Below, piece after piece: positions 17,726 through 26,971 of a stretch of 64,000 nucleotides of DNA. Position 1 is the stretch's first letter, and every line of letters begins with the position of its first letter. The stretch comes from CAKZQX01 sp034436755 (lineage in GTDB: Bacteria; Chloroflexota; Chloroflexia; Chloroflexales; Chloroflexaceae). The stretch is taken from positions 1-64,000 of the forward strand of contig DAOTVB010000193.1 in NCBI GenBank assembly GCA_034436755.1. Reading direction: 5' to 3'. A program made the translations under genes and the position numbers. A model generated the notes under the pieces. That model worked only from the letters and a program-made list of their open reading frames with translations. It had not been told where the DNA came from and searched no databases.

Positions 17726-17919
17726 CAGGACTTACGCGGTCACTGACCAGCAAGGAAATTTCGCCTCCGGCAGGGTGGAACCGGACATCCTTTTTGGAAA
17801 AAAGTGGCTCGGAGAGCCACTTTTTTCCAAAAAGATCGAAAAAGTACCATGCTGCCGCAGGCGAATCGGGCTTCCATCGGGTGAAACGTTCCGTTTGGAC
17901 ACGTACTGCGTAACTCCTG
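17726..17919 (-). repeat. Family A element with a divergent core
   Basis: Terminal repeats CAGGACTTACGCGGT and ACTGCGTAACTCCTG bound a 194-bp unit with the usual flanking arms (CGCCTCCGGCAGGG and CATGCTGCCGCAGGCGAA). The hairpin core is unrelated in sequence to the others: perfect 21-bp arms at 17790-17810 and 17814-17834 (containing GGAAAAAAGTGGCTC) with a GGA loop. No matching target duplication is visible. Confidence 0.85.
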
Positions 17920-17967
17920 TAAGTTATATCAAACACGCAGAATGCGCGGTTGGTTGCGAGATAAACA

Positions 17968-19131
17968 ATGACACTGCTCCCAGACATTCAGCTTACCCTG
18001 CGGACGGGCATTATCGAGTTGGGATGGGGCCATCCCGACCTGGCACTACTGCCGGGTGCGGCCCTGGCGCAGGCGGCGACGCTGGCGCTGCAACAGGATA
18101 GCGCCGCGCTGGCCTATGGCGCTGAACAGGGGCCTGGTCGGCTCATTACCCAACTCTGTACCCGCTTTGAGCAGATGGAAGGCATCACTCCGCTCCCGGA
18201 GCATCTCTGCATCACCGGGGGTATCTCGCAGGCGCTCGCCATGCTCTGCACCCTGCTGACCCGCCCCGGCGATGTTGTCCTGATCGAGTCGCCGAGCTAC
18301 CATCTGGCTCCACGCATCTTCCGCGACCATGGGCTGACCCTGGCTCCCGTACCCTGTGATGAGCAGGGGATACGCCTGGATCTGCTGGAAACCTTGCACA
18401 AAACGCTCACATTACAGGGACGGCAACCCCGGCTGCTCTACACCGTTCCTACATTTAACAACCCCACAGGCATCAGTTTGGTTTCTGAGCGACGTAGCGC
18501 CCTGGTCTCATTCGCGCAACATACCGGCCTGACGGTCGTGGAGGACGACGCCTACCGCGAACTCTGGTTTGATGCGCCACCACCCACACCGTTGTACAAT
18601 CTTACTCCCGCCGGGCCTGTGATTCGGCTGGGTTCCTTCTCCAAGGTGCTGGCTCCCGGTCTGCGGCTGGGCTGGATGCTGGCGGCACCTGAAATCGTGC
18701 GGGGATGTGCCGGCAGCGGACTGCTGGAGAGCGGCGGCGGGATTAACCATTTTACGGCGCATGTGGTGGCGGCATTTCTCGCTGAAGGCTTACTCGAACC
18801 GCATATTGCGACCCTGCGCAACAACTACCGCCGGCGCCGGGATCTGCTGCTGGGAGCACTGGCCCGTTACCTGCCGGACACCTGTACCTGGATTCCCCCG
18901 TTGGGCGGCTTCTTTGTCTGGTTGCGGTTGCCCCCGGCGGTTCATAGCGCCGCGCTCCTGCCGCAGGCCGAAGCGGCCGGTGTGGCCTACCTGCCCGGCG
19001 TATACTGCTACACGGGCGGTGGCGGCGAAACCCACCTCCGCCTGGCATTTAGCCTGCTCTCTCCCGACGACCTGGAAGAAGGGGTACGCCGCCTGGCAAC
19101 GGCTCTTGCACATACGCGTCCGGGCGGATAG
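17968..19131 (+). CDS. PLP-dependent class I/II aminotransferase
   Basis: Fold-type I aminotransferase, 387 residues. Recognisable elements are TGGISQALAMLC, ESPSYHLA (substrate/PLP stacking), YTVPTFNNPTG, VEDDAYRELWF (Asp binding the pyridine N), and the Schiff-base Lys in GSFSKVLAPGLRLGW, then a C-terminal Arg in HLRLAFS. The pattern is closest to the 2-aminoadipate/valine-pyruvate aminotransferase branch (LysN and the enzyme half of MocR regulators) but there is no DNA-binding domain. The substrate cannot be read from sequence. It is transcribed alone, convergent with the purine phosphorylase gene. Confidence 0.9.
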   Translation: MTLLPDIQLTLRTGIIELGWGHPDLALLPGAALAQAATLALQQDSAALAYGAEQGPGRLITQLCTRFEQMEGITPLPEHLCITGGISQALAMLCTLLTRPGDVVLIESPSYHLAPRIFRDHGLTLAPVPCDEQGIRLDLLETLHKTLTLQGRQPRLLYTVPTFNNPTGISLVSERRSALVSFAQHTGLTVVEDDAYRELWFDAPPPTPLYNLTPAGPVIRLGSFSKVLAPGLRLGWMLAAPEIVRGCAGSGLLESGGGINHFTAHVVAAFLAEGLLEPHIATLRNNYRRRRDLLLGALARYLPDTCTWIPPLGGFFVWLRLPPAVHSAALLPQAEAAGVAYLPGVYCYTGGGGETHLRLAFSLLSPDDLEEGVRRLATALAHTRPGG

Positions 19132-19162
19132 GGAGTTTTTCGTCCTTACCCGCCCTACGGGA

Positions 19163-19981
19163 TCACATCCGCTCCAGGATGCCCCGGATCAGCGCGGCGA
19201 ATTTCGGCTTCGCCTGCCGGCCCGCTTCCAGCACCTCTTCATGGTTAGCGGGGGGCGCATCCGGCAAGGCCAGGTTGGTAATCAGCGAGAAGCCCAGGAT
19301 GTGCATCCCGGCCTGGCGCGCGACCAGCACCTCCGGCGCGGTAGACATACCTACCGCATCAGCGCCCCAGGCGCGCAGCATGCGCATCTCGGCAGCACTC
19401 TCAAAGTGCGGCCCGCTCAACATGAGATACACGCCCTCGCGCAACGTCATCCCCTGCGCCGTGGCAACCTCGCGGGCCAGCGGCACCAGATCATTCATAA
19501 ATGCGCCCAGCATCGCCGGGAAGCGCGGCCCCAGCCGCTCGTCATGCTCGCCGCGCAACGGGTGAAATCCTGCCATCCCAGGTAGGAAGATCTGATCAAC
19601 GATGCGCATAATATCGCCCGCCTGCCAGTCGTCACGCAGACCACCCGCCGCATTGGTAACGATCAGCGTATTACAGCCCAGCGCACGCAACACCCGCACC
19701 GGGAAGGTTATCTGCTGCATGCTGTAGCCCTCGTAGAAGTGGAAGCGGCCGCGCAACACGGCCACCGGCTGCCCACCCAGTATCCCCAGCGCCAGCTCCC
19801 CGCGATGACCGGCGATGGTGGGAACGGCAAAACCGGGGATGTCACCATAGGGCACCACGGATGCCTGCGACAGCTCATCCGCCAGTGCGCCCAGGCCCGA
19901 TCCCAGGATCAACCCGACGCGGGGCGTAATGCCGGCCCGGTCGGCAATGATAGTACGTGCAGTTTCGATCTGTTCAAGCAT
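19163..19981 (-). CDS. Purine-nucleoside phosphorylase
   Basis: Trimeric (PNP/MTAP class) phosphorylase cleaving guanosine and inosine nucleosides to base plus ribose-1-phosphate for salvage. It shows GLILGSGLGALAD (phosphate site), AGHRGELALG, TNAAGGL, the substrate-binding Glu in LSGPHFESAAEMRML, and VGMSTAPEVLVARQAG. The 272 residues match the family. A sequence of perfect 20-bp inverted repeats lies in its 5' region. It is cytoplasmic, behind the PH/SHOCT gene on the same strand. Confidence 0.95.
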   Translation of the reverse strand: MLEQIETARTIIADRAGITPRVGLILGSGLGALADELSQASVVPYGDIPGFAVPTIAGHRGELALGILGGQPVAVLRGRFHFYEGYSMQQITFPVRVLRALGCNTLIVTNAAGGLRDDWQAGDIMRIVDQIFLPGMAGFHPLRGEHDERLGPRFPAMLGAFMNDLVPLAREVATAQGMTLREGVYLMLSGPHFESAAEMRMLRAWGADAVGMSTAPEVLVARQAGMHILGFSLITNLALPDAPPANHEEVLEAGRQAKPKFAALIRGILERM

Positions 19982-19989
19982 AGTTTTGG

Positions 19990-20060
19990 GGGTTAACGGT
20001 TAGGGGTTAAAAGTTAACCGTTAAAACTCAGATAAACCCCTAACCCCTAACCGTTAACCC
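19990..20060. repeat. Inverted and direct GGTTA/TAACC repeats before the purine phosphorylase gene
   Basis: A perfect 20-bp inverted repeat occupies 19990-20009 and 20041-20060 (units of GGGTTAACGGTTAGGGGTTA type). The same words recur inside the loop and again at 20061-20072. It could fold as a hairpin in the leader of the phosphorylase or end transcription from the upstream gene. It has no T-run. Confidence 0.8.
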
Positions 20061-20080
20061 GTAACCCCTAACCATTACTA

Positions 20081-20767
20081 CTAAATCCGGTTCAACAACT
20101 CACGTTTCTTCGCCTCGAACTCATCGCTGGAGAGAATGCCCCGGTCACGCAGGGCAGCCAGTTCCGCCAGCGTATGCTGAATATCCCCCTGACCATGGGC
20201 AAACTGATCGGGGGAGAAAGTACCCCCACGCGGTTCGCCATACCGATAGCCACGCTCGTGATTATACTTGGCCTCCAGCATAACCCGCTTAAAGGTCAGT
20301 GGTTCGGCAATGCGGTCCATCACATTGGCCGACTCCTCGGAGGCGGTCAGGATCTCCACGGTTCCAAAATTAAACATACGCCCCACCAGACTCTGCTTGA
20401 GCTGAATATCATTAATCTTGCTCAACGACGAGTCGATGACCCGCTTGCTCAGAATGCCGCGTATCTGGATCACCCGCCGATCCGTCACGACATACTGCTC
20501 GGTATTCCAGCGCAGAAAATCCAGCAGGCCGCTGATCAACACAAACAGACTCAGAATGGCACAGGCCAGCGGCACAAATGTGCTGGCGGGCATATTTGCC
20601 ACAATCGGCCCCGGCCTGAAGGCGCGATTGGACACAACGGCTGCGGCGATCAGCAGGCCAATCACAACTGACTCCATCAAGACATGGCCGATCAGGACAA
20701 ACACATGCTGCCGCGCCACAGACAGGATTTGTTCACCGCGCCCGAGCAGTTCGTCGATGTAAGCCAT
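20081..20767 (-). CDS. Membrane protein with bacterial PH domain and SHOCT motif
   Basis: A 228-residue inner-membrane protein. Two hydrophobic segments (about 24-47 and 62-83) are followed by a bPH2 (YdbS-like) domain with the family hallmark YVVTDRRVIQIRGILSKRVIDSSLSKIND. It ends in a SHOCT motif (LAELAALRDRGILSSDEFEAKKRELL). The family is common and poorly defined; it is thought to be structural or scaffolding at membranes. AAGGAG precedes the ATG at good distance. It lies in a same-strand series with recO upstream. Confidence 0.9.
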   Translation of the reverse strand: MAYIDELLGRGEQILSVARQHVFVLIGHVLMESVVIGLLIAAAVVSNRAFRPGPIVANMPASTFVPLACAILSLFVLISGLLDFLRWNTEQYVVTDRRVIQIRGILSKRVIDSSLSKINDIQLKQSLVGRMFNFGTVEILTASEESANVMDRIAEPLTFKRVMLEAKYNHERGYRYGEPRGGTFSPDQFAHGQGDIQHTLAELAALRDRGILSSDEFEAKKRELLNRI

Positions 20768-20816
20768 GACGTAACTCCTTACGCTTGCCGTTTGACGGTA
20801 GACGCGTCATACTTCT

Positions 20817-21578
20817 TTATGGTTCCGTTTCGTGTCTGATATAGTCGAGAAAAGCCACCGATTTTAACTCACGCTCGAGCAGCCGGCGCAGATAGGCCCG
20901 TAACATCTGTTCAACCTCGGTACGCACGGCCACCGAGAGTTGCAACTGCTCGACGGCAGCGAGTGGCTGCGACTGCAGATAGCGCAGCAACTTGAAGGCG
21001 TTCAGGCTCATCGGCAGCGCCGTACGGTCAGCCACAACATCACGGGGGCAGAGCACCCCGCCCAGCGCCGGGCTAAAATGATCAGCCTGCTCGGTCAGCA
21101 CCTCCTGACAGACGGTACAGCGATGCAAATGAGGACGATAACCGGTGTTGTGCAGGAGCCGTAGTTCATACGCGCGGAGAACCAGGTCCGGGTTCACCGT
21201 TGTATCCAGGGCCGTAAATGTTTGCACCAGCAGCCGAAACAGGGCGCGGTTTTCTTCCTCTTCCTGGATGAACTTATCGTATAATTCCGCTGCGTAGTAG
21301 GCCAGGCTCAGACGAGATAGATCGGTGCGGAGTGCAGGAAAGCTATGCAACACCTGGCTCTGCGTCACAATATCCAGATTGCGCCCAATTGCCAGCAGCA
21401 TATTGGTATGGGTAAAAAGCTCAATATGGCCGGCAAGGCGACTACTGGTTTTACGCGTACCTTTCGCCACCACCCGCCGTTTTCCGGCCGGGGAAGCCAG
21501 CAGCAGCAACCGATCCGCTTCGCTAAAATCTTGCCGACGCAGGATCAGCGCCTCAGTTCTGTAAACGCGCTCACGCAT
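20817..21578 (-). CDS. recO: DNA repair protein RecO
   Basis: Recombination mediator that loads RecA on SSB-coated DNA in the RecFOR pathway. An N-terminal OB-fold (YRTEALILRRQDFSEADRLLLL ... VVAKGTRKTSSRLAGHIELFTHTNMLL) is followed by a helical domain with a zinc-ribbon-like motif CTVC ... LCPRD (about residues 155-180). The 253 residues are typical. Only 41 bases separate it from the helicase-associated gene upstream. Confidence 0.95.
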   Translation of the reverse strand: MRERVYRTEALILRRQDFSEADRLLLLASPAGKRRVVAKGTRKTSSRLAGHIELFTHTNMLLAIGRNLDIVTQSQVLHSFPALRTDLSRLSLAYYAAELYDKFIQEEEENRALFRLLVQTFTALDTTVNPDLVLRAYELRLLHNTGYRPHLHRCTVCQEVLTEQADHFSPALGGVLCPRDVVADRTALPMSLNAFKLLRYLQSQPLAAVEQLQLSVAVRTEVEQMLRAYLRRLLERELKSVAFLDYIRHETEP

Positions 21579-21619
21579 AGCTTTGACACAGGGTCATATA
21601 CATTTTTGTCATTTGCCGC

Positions 21620-23593
21620 TCATCTCCGTTGCTTAACTGCTTCGTGCAGGGCCGTCAGCGCCTCGGACACCAACTGAGCGGCGGTGGTCCGCTGGCGCTC
21701 ATTGAGCAGACGCTCAAAGCGCTGCAGCATCGCTCCACTGGCATCATGGTCGATCCGCAGTTCGGCACAGGCGCGGATGTAAAACTGCAATGCCACCGCC
21801 AGCACCGTCAGGTCACGCTCCTTGAGGGCCGGGCCGGTCGCCGGATTCACTTCACCCGCCAGCCCATAGCCCGCCTTGCGCAACGCTTCCGCCAGCGCTA
21901 CCGCGTCGTTCTCGTCCAGCAGCCAGGTCTGCGTATCCAGTTCCTCAACCGGCGGCATGCGCACCCGCCGATCACGCCGGACCTGCTCCAGCAGCAGCGG
22001 ATCATCGGCACGCAGCAGCGCCGCCTGGCTGAGGGTCAGTTGTCCATGCTGGCCCGACCACTCGCGCAGGCTGTAGACGACATTCTGCGGAAGCTCCACT
22101 GCTGTGGCCTGCTCCAGCCAGCGGATGATCGCCTCAACATCAATGTCTTGCGCAACCGCCTGCTGCACACGCGCCTTTGTCAACGTATAGACCGCCGCCT
22201 CATCAGCGTCGGTTCCGGAAACCCACTTTGCCACCCGGTCCGCCTGAAAGCGATCAAACGGCGCGGCACGGGGCGGGACAATAATATCGTAGGTCGCCTG
22301 CACCACCAGTGGTTCATAATCCGGCTCGGCCGGGGCGGGACCGGCATTCAGCAACGCCGCACCGAGGGGCGTAAGCCGAAAGGCCACCGGCTCGCTGTAT
22401 TCCGTATCTTCGGCCTGCGGGACACCGCCATAGTCGGTCAAACCCAGCCAACGCAGACTCCCGCCAATCGTGGCCTTGAGCAGTTCACCCTCGACATCGC
22501 GCCAATGTTCAAACCCATCCAGGGACTGTCCCCGATAGTCCACCAGCCGCCAGGTGTCATACACGCCGCTGGGCCTGGCAAAGTCGGGCATCACTCGCAG
22601 CACCTCATCCAGCAGCGCTTCCCAGGTAATCCAGGTATTGGGCGGCACCCGGGCCAGGATATCACCGATTGCGCGATGGGTCGCGGTCAGGTCACGCTCA
22701 AAGGCATACCCCTTGATCTCAATGCCCACAAACCGCTTGAGTTCATCCCACTCGCTCTGCATCCAGCCCTCCAGCAGGCGGCGCTGGCGTTCCAGTTGGG
22801 ATGCCCGCAGCCAGTCAGTCACCAGCGATGTCGGGCGCAACTCCTGCTCTGCCGTGATCCGCAGCAGACCCGCTCCCTGAAGCAACAGCCGGAGAAAATG
22901 CACATAGCGCCAGTGCTGCTCATAGGTGATGCCACGGAGATCATCCTTACTCATTCCCCACCGCTTCGCCAGCCGCAGCAGACTGGCCTTGTTAATCCCC
23001 CGTCCCGGCACGACCATCAGTTCACCGGCCTGTGCCAGCACCAGGATCGTCAAGATATTCTGTTCGAGTGCTGCAAGGTCTGCCGGGATAACAATGGGGG
23101 GATCAGATGCGGGGGACAGGTGCAACGTCCGATCAGGCGGCGGCACGGTGGGCAACAACGGGCGCAGATCAACCGGAATAGTGTAGACCCGCGTTCGCCC
23201 CTGCCGGGCCGGCAGGATCAACCCCAGGATGAAGAGGCGCTCGGTGGTGGTCGGTGGTTCAGGCAGGTTCAGCAGGAACGTGCGCGGATTGGCATACTCT
23301 GCCGGCAACCGGACAATGCCATAGTCGCGCTCGAGTATGGCGGCTGGAAGCGTCCCTCCCTCGGCCAGCAGGCGCTCAAGCGCGGCCCGTTCCGGGGGAG
23401 TCAGCGTTGCCAGCATGTGCGCGACCCTATCAGGAGTCAGCGCAGCAGCGACAAGATCATCAGCGGCACTCTCCTGATCCGCGTCAGGCAGCGGCAGCCC
23501 CCACAGACGCGCAAATGTCTCGCGTTCGGAAGCCGCGCAACTCCATAGCCAGGAGCGGATACTCTGCTCGGTTGTCGTTTCACGCTGTCGCAT
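21620..23593 (-). CDS. Helicase-associated (XPB-N / Helicase_C_3-like) domain protein
   Basis: A 657-residue protein without a complete helicase motor: no Walker A was found. The C-terminal part (about 450-640, PPVEELDTQTWLLDENDAVALAEALRKAGYG) resembles the XPB/Ssl2 N-terminal Helicase_C_3 domain, and the rest is a series of winged-helix-like segments. Proteins of this type are widespread in Actinobacteria and Chloroflexi and have no settled function; a DNA-binding role is inferred. ATG at 23593 is preferred to the TTG two codons upstream. It is probably co-transcribed with recO. A 639-residue antisense open frame is a codon-bias shadow. Confidence 0.72.
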   Translation of the reverse strand: MRQRETTTEQSIRSWLWSCAASERETFARLWGLPLPDADQESAADDLVAAALTPDRVAHMLATLTPPERAALERLLAEGGTLPAAILERDYGIVRLPAEYANPRTFLLNLPEPPTTTERLFILGLILPARQGRTRVYTIPVDLRPLLPTVPPPDRTLHLSPASDPPIVIPADLAALEQNILTILVLAQAGELMVVPGRGINKASLLRLAKRWGMSKDDLRGITYEQHWRYVHFLRLLLQGAGLLRITAEQELRPTSLVTDWLRASQLERQRRLLEGWMQSEWDELKRFVGIEIKGYAFERDLTATHRAIGDILARVPPNTWITWEALLDEVLRVMPDFARPSGVYDTWRLVDYRGQSLDGFEHWRDVEGELLKATIGGSLRWLGLTDYGGVPQAEDTEYSEPVAFRLTPLGAALLNAGPAPAEPDYEPLVVQATYDIIVPPRAAPFDRFQADRVAKWVSGTDADEAAVYTLTKARVQQAVAQDIDVEAIIRWLEQATAVELPQNVVYSLREWSGQHGQLTLSQAALLRADDPLLLEQVRRDRRVRMPPVEELDTQTWLLDENDAVALAEALRKAGYGLAGEVNPATGPALKERDLTVLAVALQFYIRACAELRIDHDASGAMLQRFERLLNERQRTTAAQLVSEALTALHEAVKQRR

Positions 23594-23877
23594 AGGCAAT
23601 GGCTATATTATAGCCACCGCTAGAGTGCAGGTCAATGCAAAAACCGGATGATATGGATGGGGCAGTAGCTTCGTCCAGGTTCGTCTCCGTGGTACTTCCA
23701 GGCAATCTCCTCCACTTCTCACGCATAATCGGCGCGGGGTGCGACTGGTTGGGGACACCTGGTCGAACAGAACAGTGATCGGGTACAAAGATCCGCTTCG
23801 TCTGCATTACATCAGGCCGGGGGCATATGTCTGAACGCGAGTAGAGAGGAGCAGGGATAGCGCGCAGGCACCCAGGC

Positions 23878-24273
23878 TTAATGCACTACTTCCGAGGGAG
23901 CCGGTGTAACTTCCCCGGAACGATGGAGCAGAGCATGCACCTGGGCTAACAGGTTTTCTGGTTCATAGGGCCAGACCACATGATCATCAGCGCAGGCCCG
24001 TAGCGACGGTAAGGGAACGGAGTAGGCCCCATTGGTCAGAAACATAATCGGCACATGACTCTGCTGTCGTACTTCGCGGGCCAGATCAAGACTGTTGGCC
24101 CCGGAGATGCGGGCATCAAGGAGTACCATGTCCGGCTGCACCTGGGTGACACAGTGCAGAAACCCGTCCCCGTCGCTGCACTCATGCACAGTATACCCGG
24201 CCTCACTCAGGATAAAAGAAGATAACTCCCGGTGGAACACATTACTACTGGCAACGATAATATCCATAACCAT
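23878..24273 (-). CDS. Single-domain response regulator, degenerate active site
   Basis: A CheY-like receiver of 131 residues without an output domain. The phosphoacceptor Asp is present (MVLLDARI) and so is the Thr position (MFLTNGA), but the invariant Lys near the end of beta-5 is replaced (VVWPYEPENL), so phosphorylation-driven switching is doubtful. The hydrophobic pattern and the terminal helix (LLAQVHALLHR) are complete. GAAGGA lies upstream; the start may be 24273 or the second ATG at 24267. No histidine kinase is adjacent. Confidence 0.85.
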   Translation of the reverse strand: MVMDIIVASSNVFHRELSSFILSEAGYTVHECSDGDGFLHCVTQVQPDMVLLDARISGANSLDLAREVRQQSHVPIMFLTNGAYSVPLPSLRACADDHVVWPYEPENLLAQVHALLHRSGEVTPAPSEVVH

Positions 24274-24718
24274 CTCATCCTTCTCGGCCTGTCATTGTGC
24301 GACAGGCACGAACCGACGTTATTCAAATCCGCATATTGTATGCGGCCCGCAGGTTGTTTCACATCATTCAATTACACAACTACACTTCAGTAACGCAGGA
24401 ATGCAACAGGTAGACAAAACAGCTATTTTCCTTGAACAGGCATTTGTATCTATGCAAATATCGCCAAACTGATCTTTGCACTGGTAGATGACATTAGTCT
24501 GCGCCGTCAACGGCTGACATAGTTATACTAATTACCCGACGGAAACTATGATTTTAAGCATAGAGAAGTCAGTTACAGGCTAGTTACGTAACTCACAAAG
24601 ATTGCTTGTGCGTTGCAGCACAATATTTTGCGTTCATACGTTCTGGAGTGTGGGAGCCATGCGCCCACCTGCGGTTCTGTTGGCGCAAGCGTGGCTTACG
24701 CCCTCAATATTCCGCATT
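24274..24718. other. Gene-free stretch
   Basis: About 445 bases, visibly AT-richer than the flanks, upstream of the receiver gene and downstream of the glycosyltransferase. I see no RNA gene, no family A or B repeat, and no open frame with a ribosome-binding site. It may hold the receiver promoter. Confidence 0.5.
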
Positions 24719-25645
24719 TCAATCTTTAGCGTAGGGCAACGCATGCGCCACTGACCGCCGCCGTTTGCGCACAAAGCGGGGCAGCGCCCACAGCGCCGCA
24801 ACCTGACCACGCAGGCGCGCGCGTGCGGCCGGTTCGCGCATATGCCAGAGGGAGTGCAGGAGAAAGCCAAGCTGCGATGCCAGCAGGCGCGGCCAGTAGC
24901 GCCGGACCAGGGGCAGCGGCATATTTTTAGCCCATACCAGGGGGAAGTTGCGTCCACAGTAGTAACTCGCCAGCGCACCGCCGCCGGTTGCACTGAGCCG
25001 ATGGTAGACAACTGCTGTCGGCACAAAAATTGTGCGCATGCCCTGGAGCCGCGCACGCACATTCAGGTCCACATCCTCGCAGTACATCACCAGATCCTCG
25101 TCGAACACCCGCCCCTCCAGCGCCAGCGCGTTCAGGGCGCTCCGGCGGTAGGCCGCGGCCCCGGCACAGGGCCCGAAGACCTCGGTTATGGCATCATACT
25201 GCCCATGATCCCGCTCCCAGACGCCCCGGCTACCGGGGACGCCATCCACCCGGTAGAAATCGCCGGCAGAATGCAGATGATCGCGGCGGTCAAAAAGCAG
25301 CAGTTTGCTGGCGGCAAAGGCATAGGCCGGGTAGCGCTCCAGGGTACCCACCAGGTACTCCAGCCAGCGCGGGTGGGCCTCGGTGTCGTTGTTGAGCAGC
25401 ACAACCATCTCGTTTTTAGTTATGTCAAGTGCGGCATTGACAGCGGCGGCCAGGCCACGATTCTGGGGCAGCGGCAGCACACGCACCTCGGGATAGCGCG
25501 CCGCCAGCAGCGCCAGCGAGTCATCGCGGCTACCATCATCGACCAGCGTGATTGTGAAGTCGCGCCGGGTCTGGGCGCGCAGCGCATCCAGGCAGGTGGG
25601 CAGCAGGGCCGCGCCGTTATAGTTGGGGATGATAAGATCAATCAT
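24719..25645 (-). CDS. Family 2 glycosyltransferase, rhamnosyltransferase-like
   Basis: Inverting GT-A glycosyltransferase, 308 residues. MIDLIIPNYNG starts the nucleotide-sugar fold, VDDGSRDDS and LLNNDTEAHP hold the acidic metal-binding residues, and MYCEDVDLNVRARLQG is the acceptor-side ED motif. A C-terminal basic, membrane-proximal helix region follows. Proteins with this pattern often add rhamnose to surface glycans, which fits a dTDP-4-dehydrorhamnose reductase gene at the head of the same operon (27779-28627), although two restriction-modification genes lie between. The start is six bases past the methyltransferase stop. Confidence 0.88.
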   Translation of the reverse strand: MIDLIIPNYNGAALLPTCLDALRAQTRRDFTITLVDDGSRDDSLALLAARYPEVRVLPLPQNRGLAAAVNAALDITKNEMVVLLNNDTEAHPRWLEYLVGTLERYPAYAFAASKLLLFDRRDHLHSAGDFYRVDGVPGSRGVWERDHGQYDAITEVFGPCAGAAAYRRSALNALALEGRVFDEDLVMYCEDVDLNVRARLQGMRTIFVPTAVVYHRLSATGGGALASYYCGRNFPLVWAKNMPLPLVRRYWPRLLASQLGFLLHSLWHMREPAARARLRGQVAALWALPRFVRKRRRSVAHALPYAKD

Positions 25646-25651
25646 GGGCTG

Positions 25652-26971
25652 TCACTGGCGTTCGAGGATTAAGATATGCTCTTCAACCGCCATTTTTGTG
25701 GCGGTTGCGCGCCGGGTGCGCCAGACGATCGTCTCCAGTTCGCGGTAGGCTAACGTGTCGCAGGCGATCAGGCGCAGCAACCGGGCCGTTTGCACCGGCA
25801 CGCGGAAAAAACTCATCTGATCGCCAACCACCAGCGCCACCTTCCCGCCAGGACGCACCACCGCTTGCAACTGACGCAACACGCGGTACATTCCGCCGAA
25901 ATACTCGGTGACAACGCGATGGTAGAGCCGCTCAAAGCCGGAGGTTGCACCCCGCGCGATCCGCTGTTCTTCAATCTCCTGGGCCACTGCCTGAATCTCC
26001 GGGATATGCTGCACATAGGCTGCGTCGTTGTCCGCAACAAAAATATTACGTGTATGCGAACGTAACATCGCATCTTTTATCCGGCGCAGATCCTGTTTCT
26101 GCTGAATAAAACCCATCAGGACCAGTTCCAGACGAGTGGTACGCGTATAATCTTTTTCATTCGGATAGGGCGGCGAGGTAATCACTGCATCAACCGGTTC
26201 CGAAACCAGTTCGGCCAGATGCCGCGCATCACCGGCATACACCGTCGTTCGACCCGGATTGACAATCGCCTGCACGACCGCCAGATCATGCGCGATACGC
26301 TGCAAGCGGCCGGCAAATGCGCCATAGACATCAGCATCATCACGCGTTTTTGAAACATAGACCTCCGGGCCAAACCCCAGATTCGACACGTCACTGACCA
26401 CTGCAGCCATAAGCGCCAGTCGGAACAGATCAGTAACGGCATCGTCTGGCAGCGTGTCAACTGCCTGCCTGACCATCAATATTTTTTGCAACGGGACGGG
26501 ACTGATCCAGTTTTTGGGCAAGAGCGCCGCTAACTCCGCCTCATCGTATCCGGCATGTTCACAGAACTGGTTGCCCGGTGCCAGAAGATCATCAAAGGAT
26601 CGTTGAAGTGGATATGTTTTGCCAATGGCAGCAAGTGCCGGCTCCAGCATGTGCAGCAACTCCCGCCGACGCCGATCAAACTCCGTCAGATCGATATCCC
26701 AGGTAGTTTTGACCCGACTGGCAAAGGTCGTCATTGGATTGGCATCTATGCCGATGGAGTGAATCCCACGTTTCTTGCATTCGACCAGGGTCGTTCCAGT
26801 GCCCGCGAAAGGATCGAGCACGGTCTGCCCTGGACGAATAGCAAACTGGTCGAGCAACTGGGTGACGAGATGGTCAGGATAGGCGAGCACAAATCGGTAC
26901 CAGTCATGGACGCATGCATCCGCAAGCTGTTGCATAGTGTGATTAGTTCTGGCTTTACGCGCCAATATCAT
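25652..26971 (-). CDS. Type II DNA methyltransferase (amino-group, N4-cytosine or N6-adenine)
   Basis: SAM-dependent DNA methyltransferase of 439 residues. Motif I is VLDPFAGTGTTLVECKKRG (about 50-68) and motif IV is VITSPPYPNEKDY (about 264-276). SPPY is the form typical of N4-cytosine enzymes, but N6-adenine activity cannot be excluded. A long segment between them may be the target-recognition region. VRPGGKVALVVGDQ is a later motif. Its ATG overlaps the stop of the nuclease gene (ATGA), so the pair is coupled. The methylase would protect host DNA from the partner nuclease. Target site unknown. Confidence 0.92.
   Translation of the reverse strand: MILARKARTNHTMQQLADACVHDWYRFVLAYPDHLVTQLLDQFAIRPGQTVLDPFAGTGTTLVECKKRGIHSIGIDANPMTTFASRVKTTWDIDLTEFDRRRRELLHMLEPALAAIGKTYPLQRSFDDLLAPGNQFCEHAGYDEAELAALLPKNWISPVPLQKILMVRQAVDTLPDDAVTDLFRLALMAAVVSDVSNLGFGPEVYVSKTRDDADVYGAFAGRLQRIAHDLAVVQAIVNPGRTTVYAGDARHLAELVSEPVDAVITSPPYPNEKDYTRTTRLELVLMGFIQQKQDLRRIKDAMLRSHTRNIFVADNDAAYVQHIPEIQAVAQEIEEQRIARGATSGFERLYHRVVTEYFGGMYRVLRQLQAVVRPGGKVALVVGDQMSFFRVPVQTARLLRLIACDTLAYRELETIVWRTRRATATKMAVEEHILILERQ

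Noticed and set aside
21629..23548. 639-codon open frame on the plus strand
   Set aside because: It is fully antisense to the helicase-associated gene, rich in Gln/His/Arg typical of codon-bias shadows, with no recognisable domain or ribosome-binding site.
24274..24718. tRNA or other structured RNA
   Set aside because: I looked for acceptor/T-arm patterns such as GGTTCGAATCC and found none here or in the other gaps.
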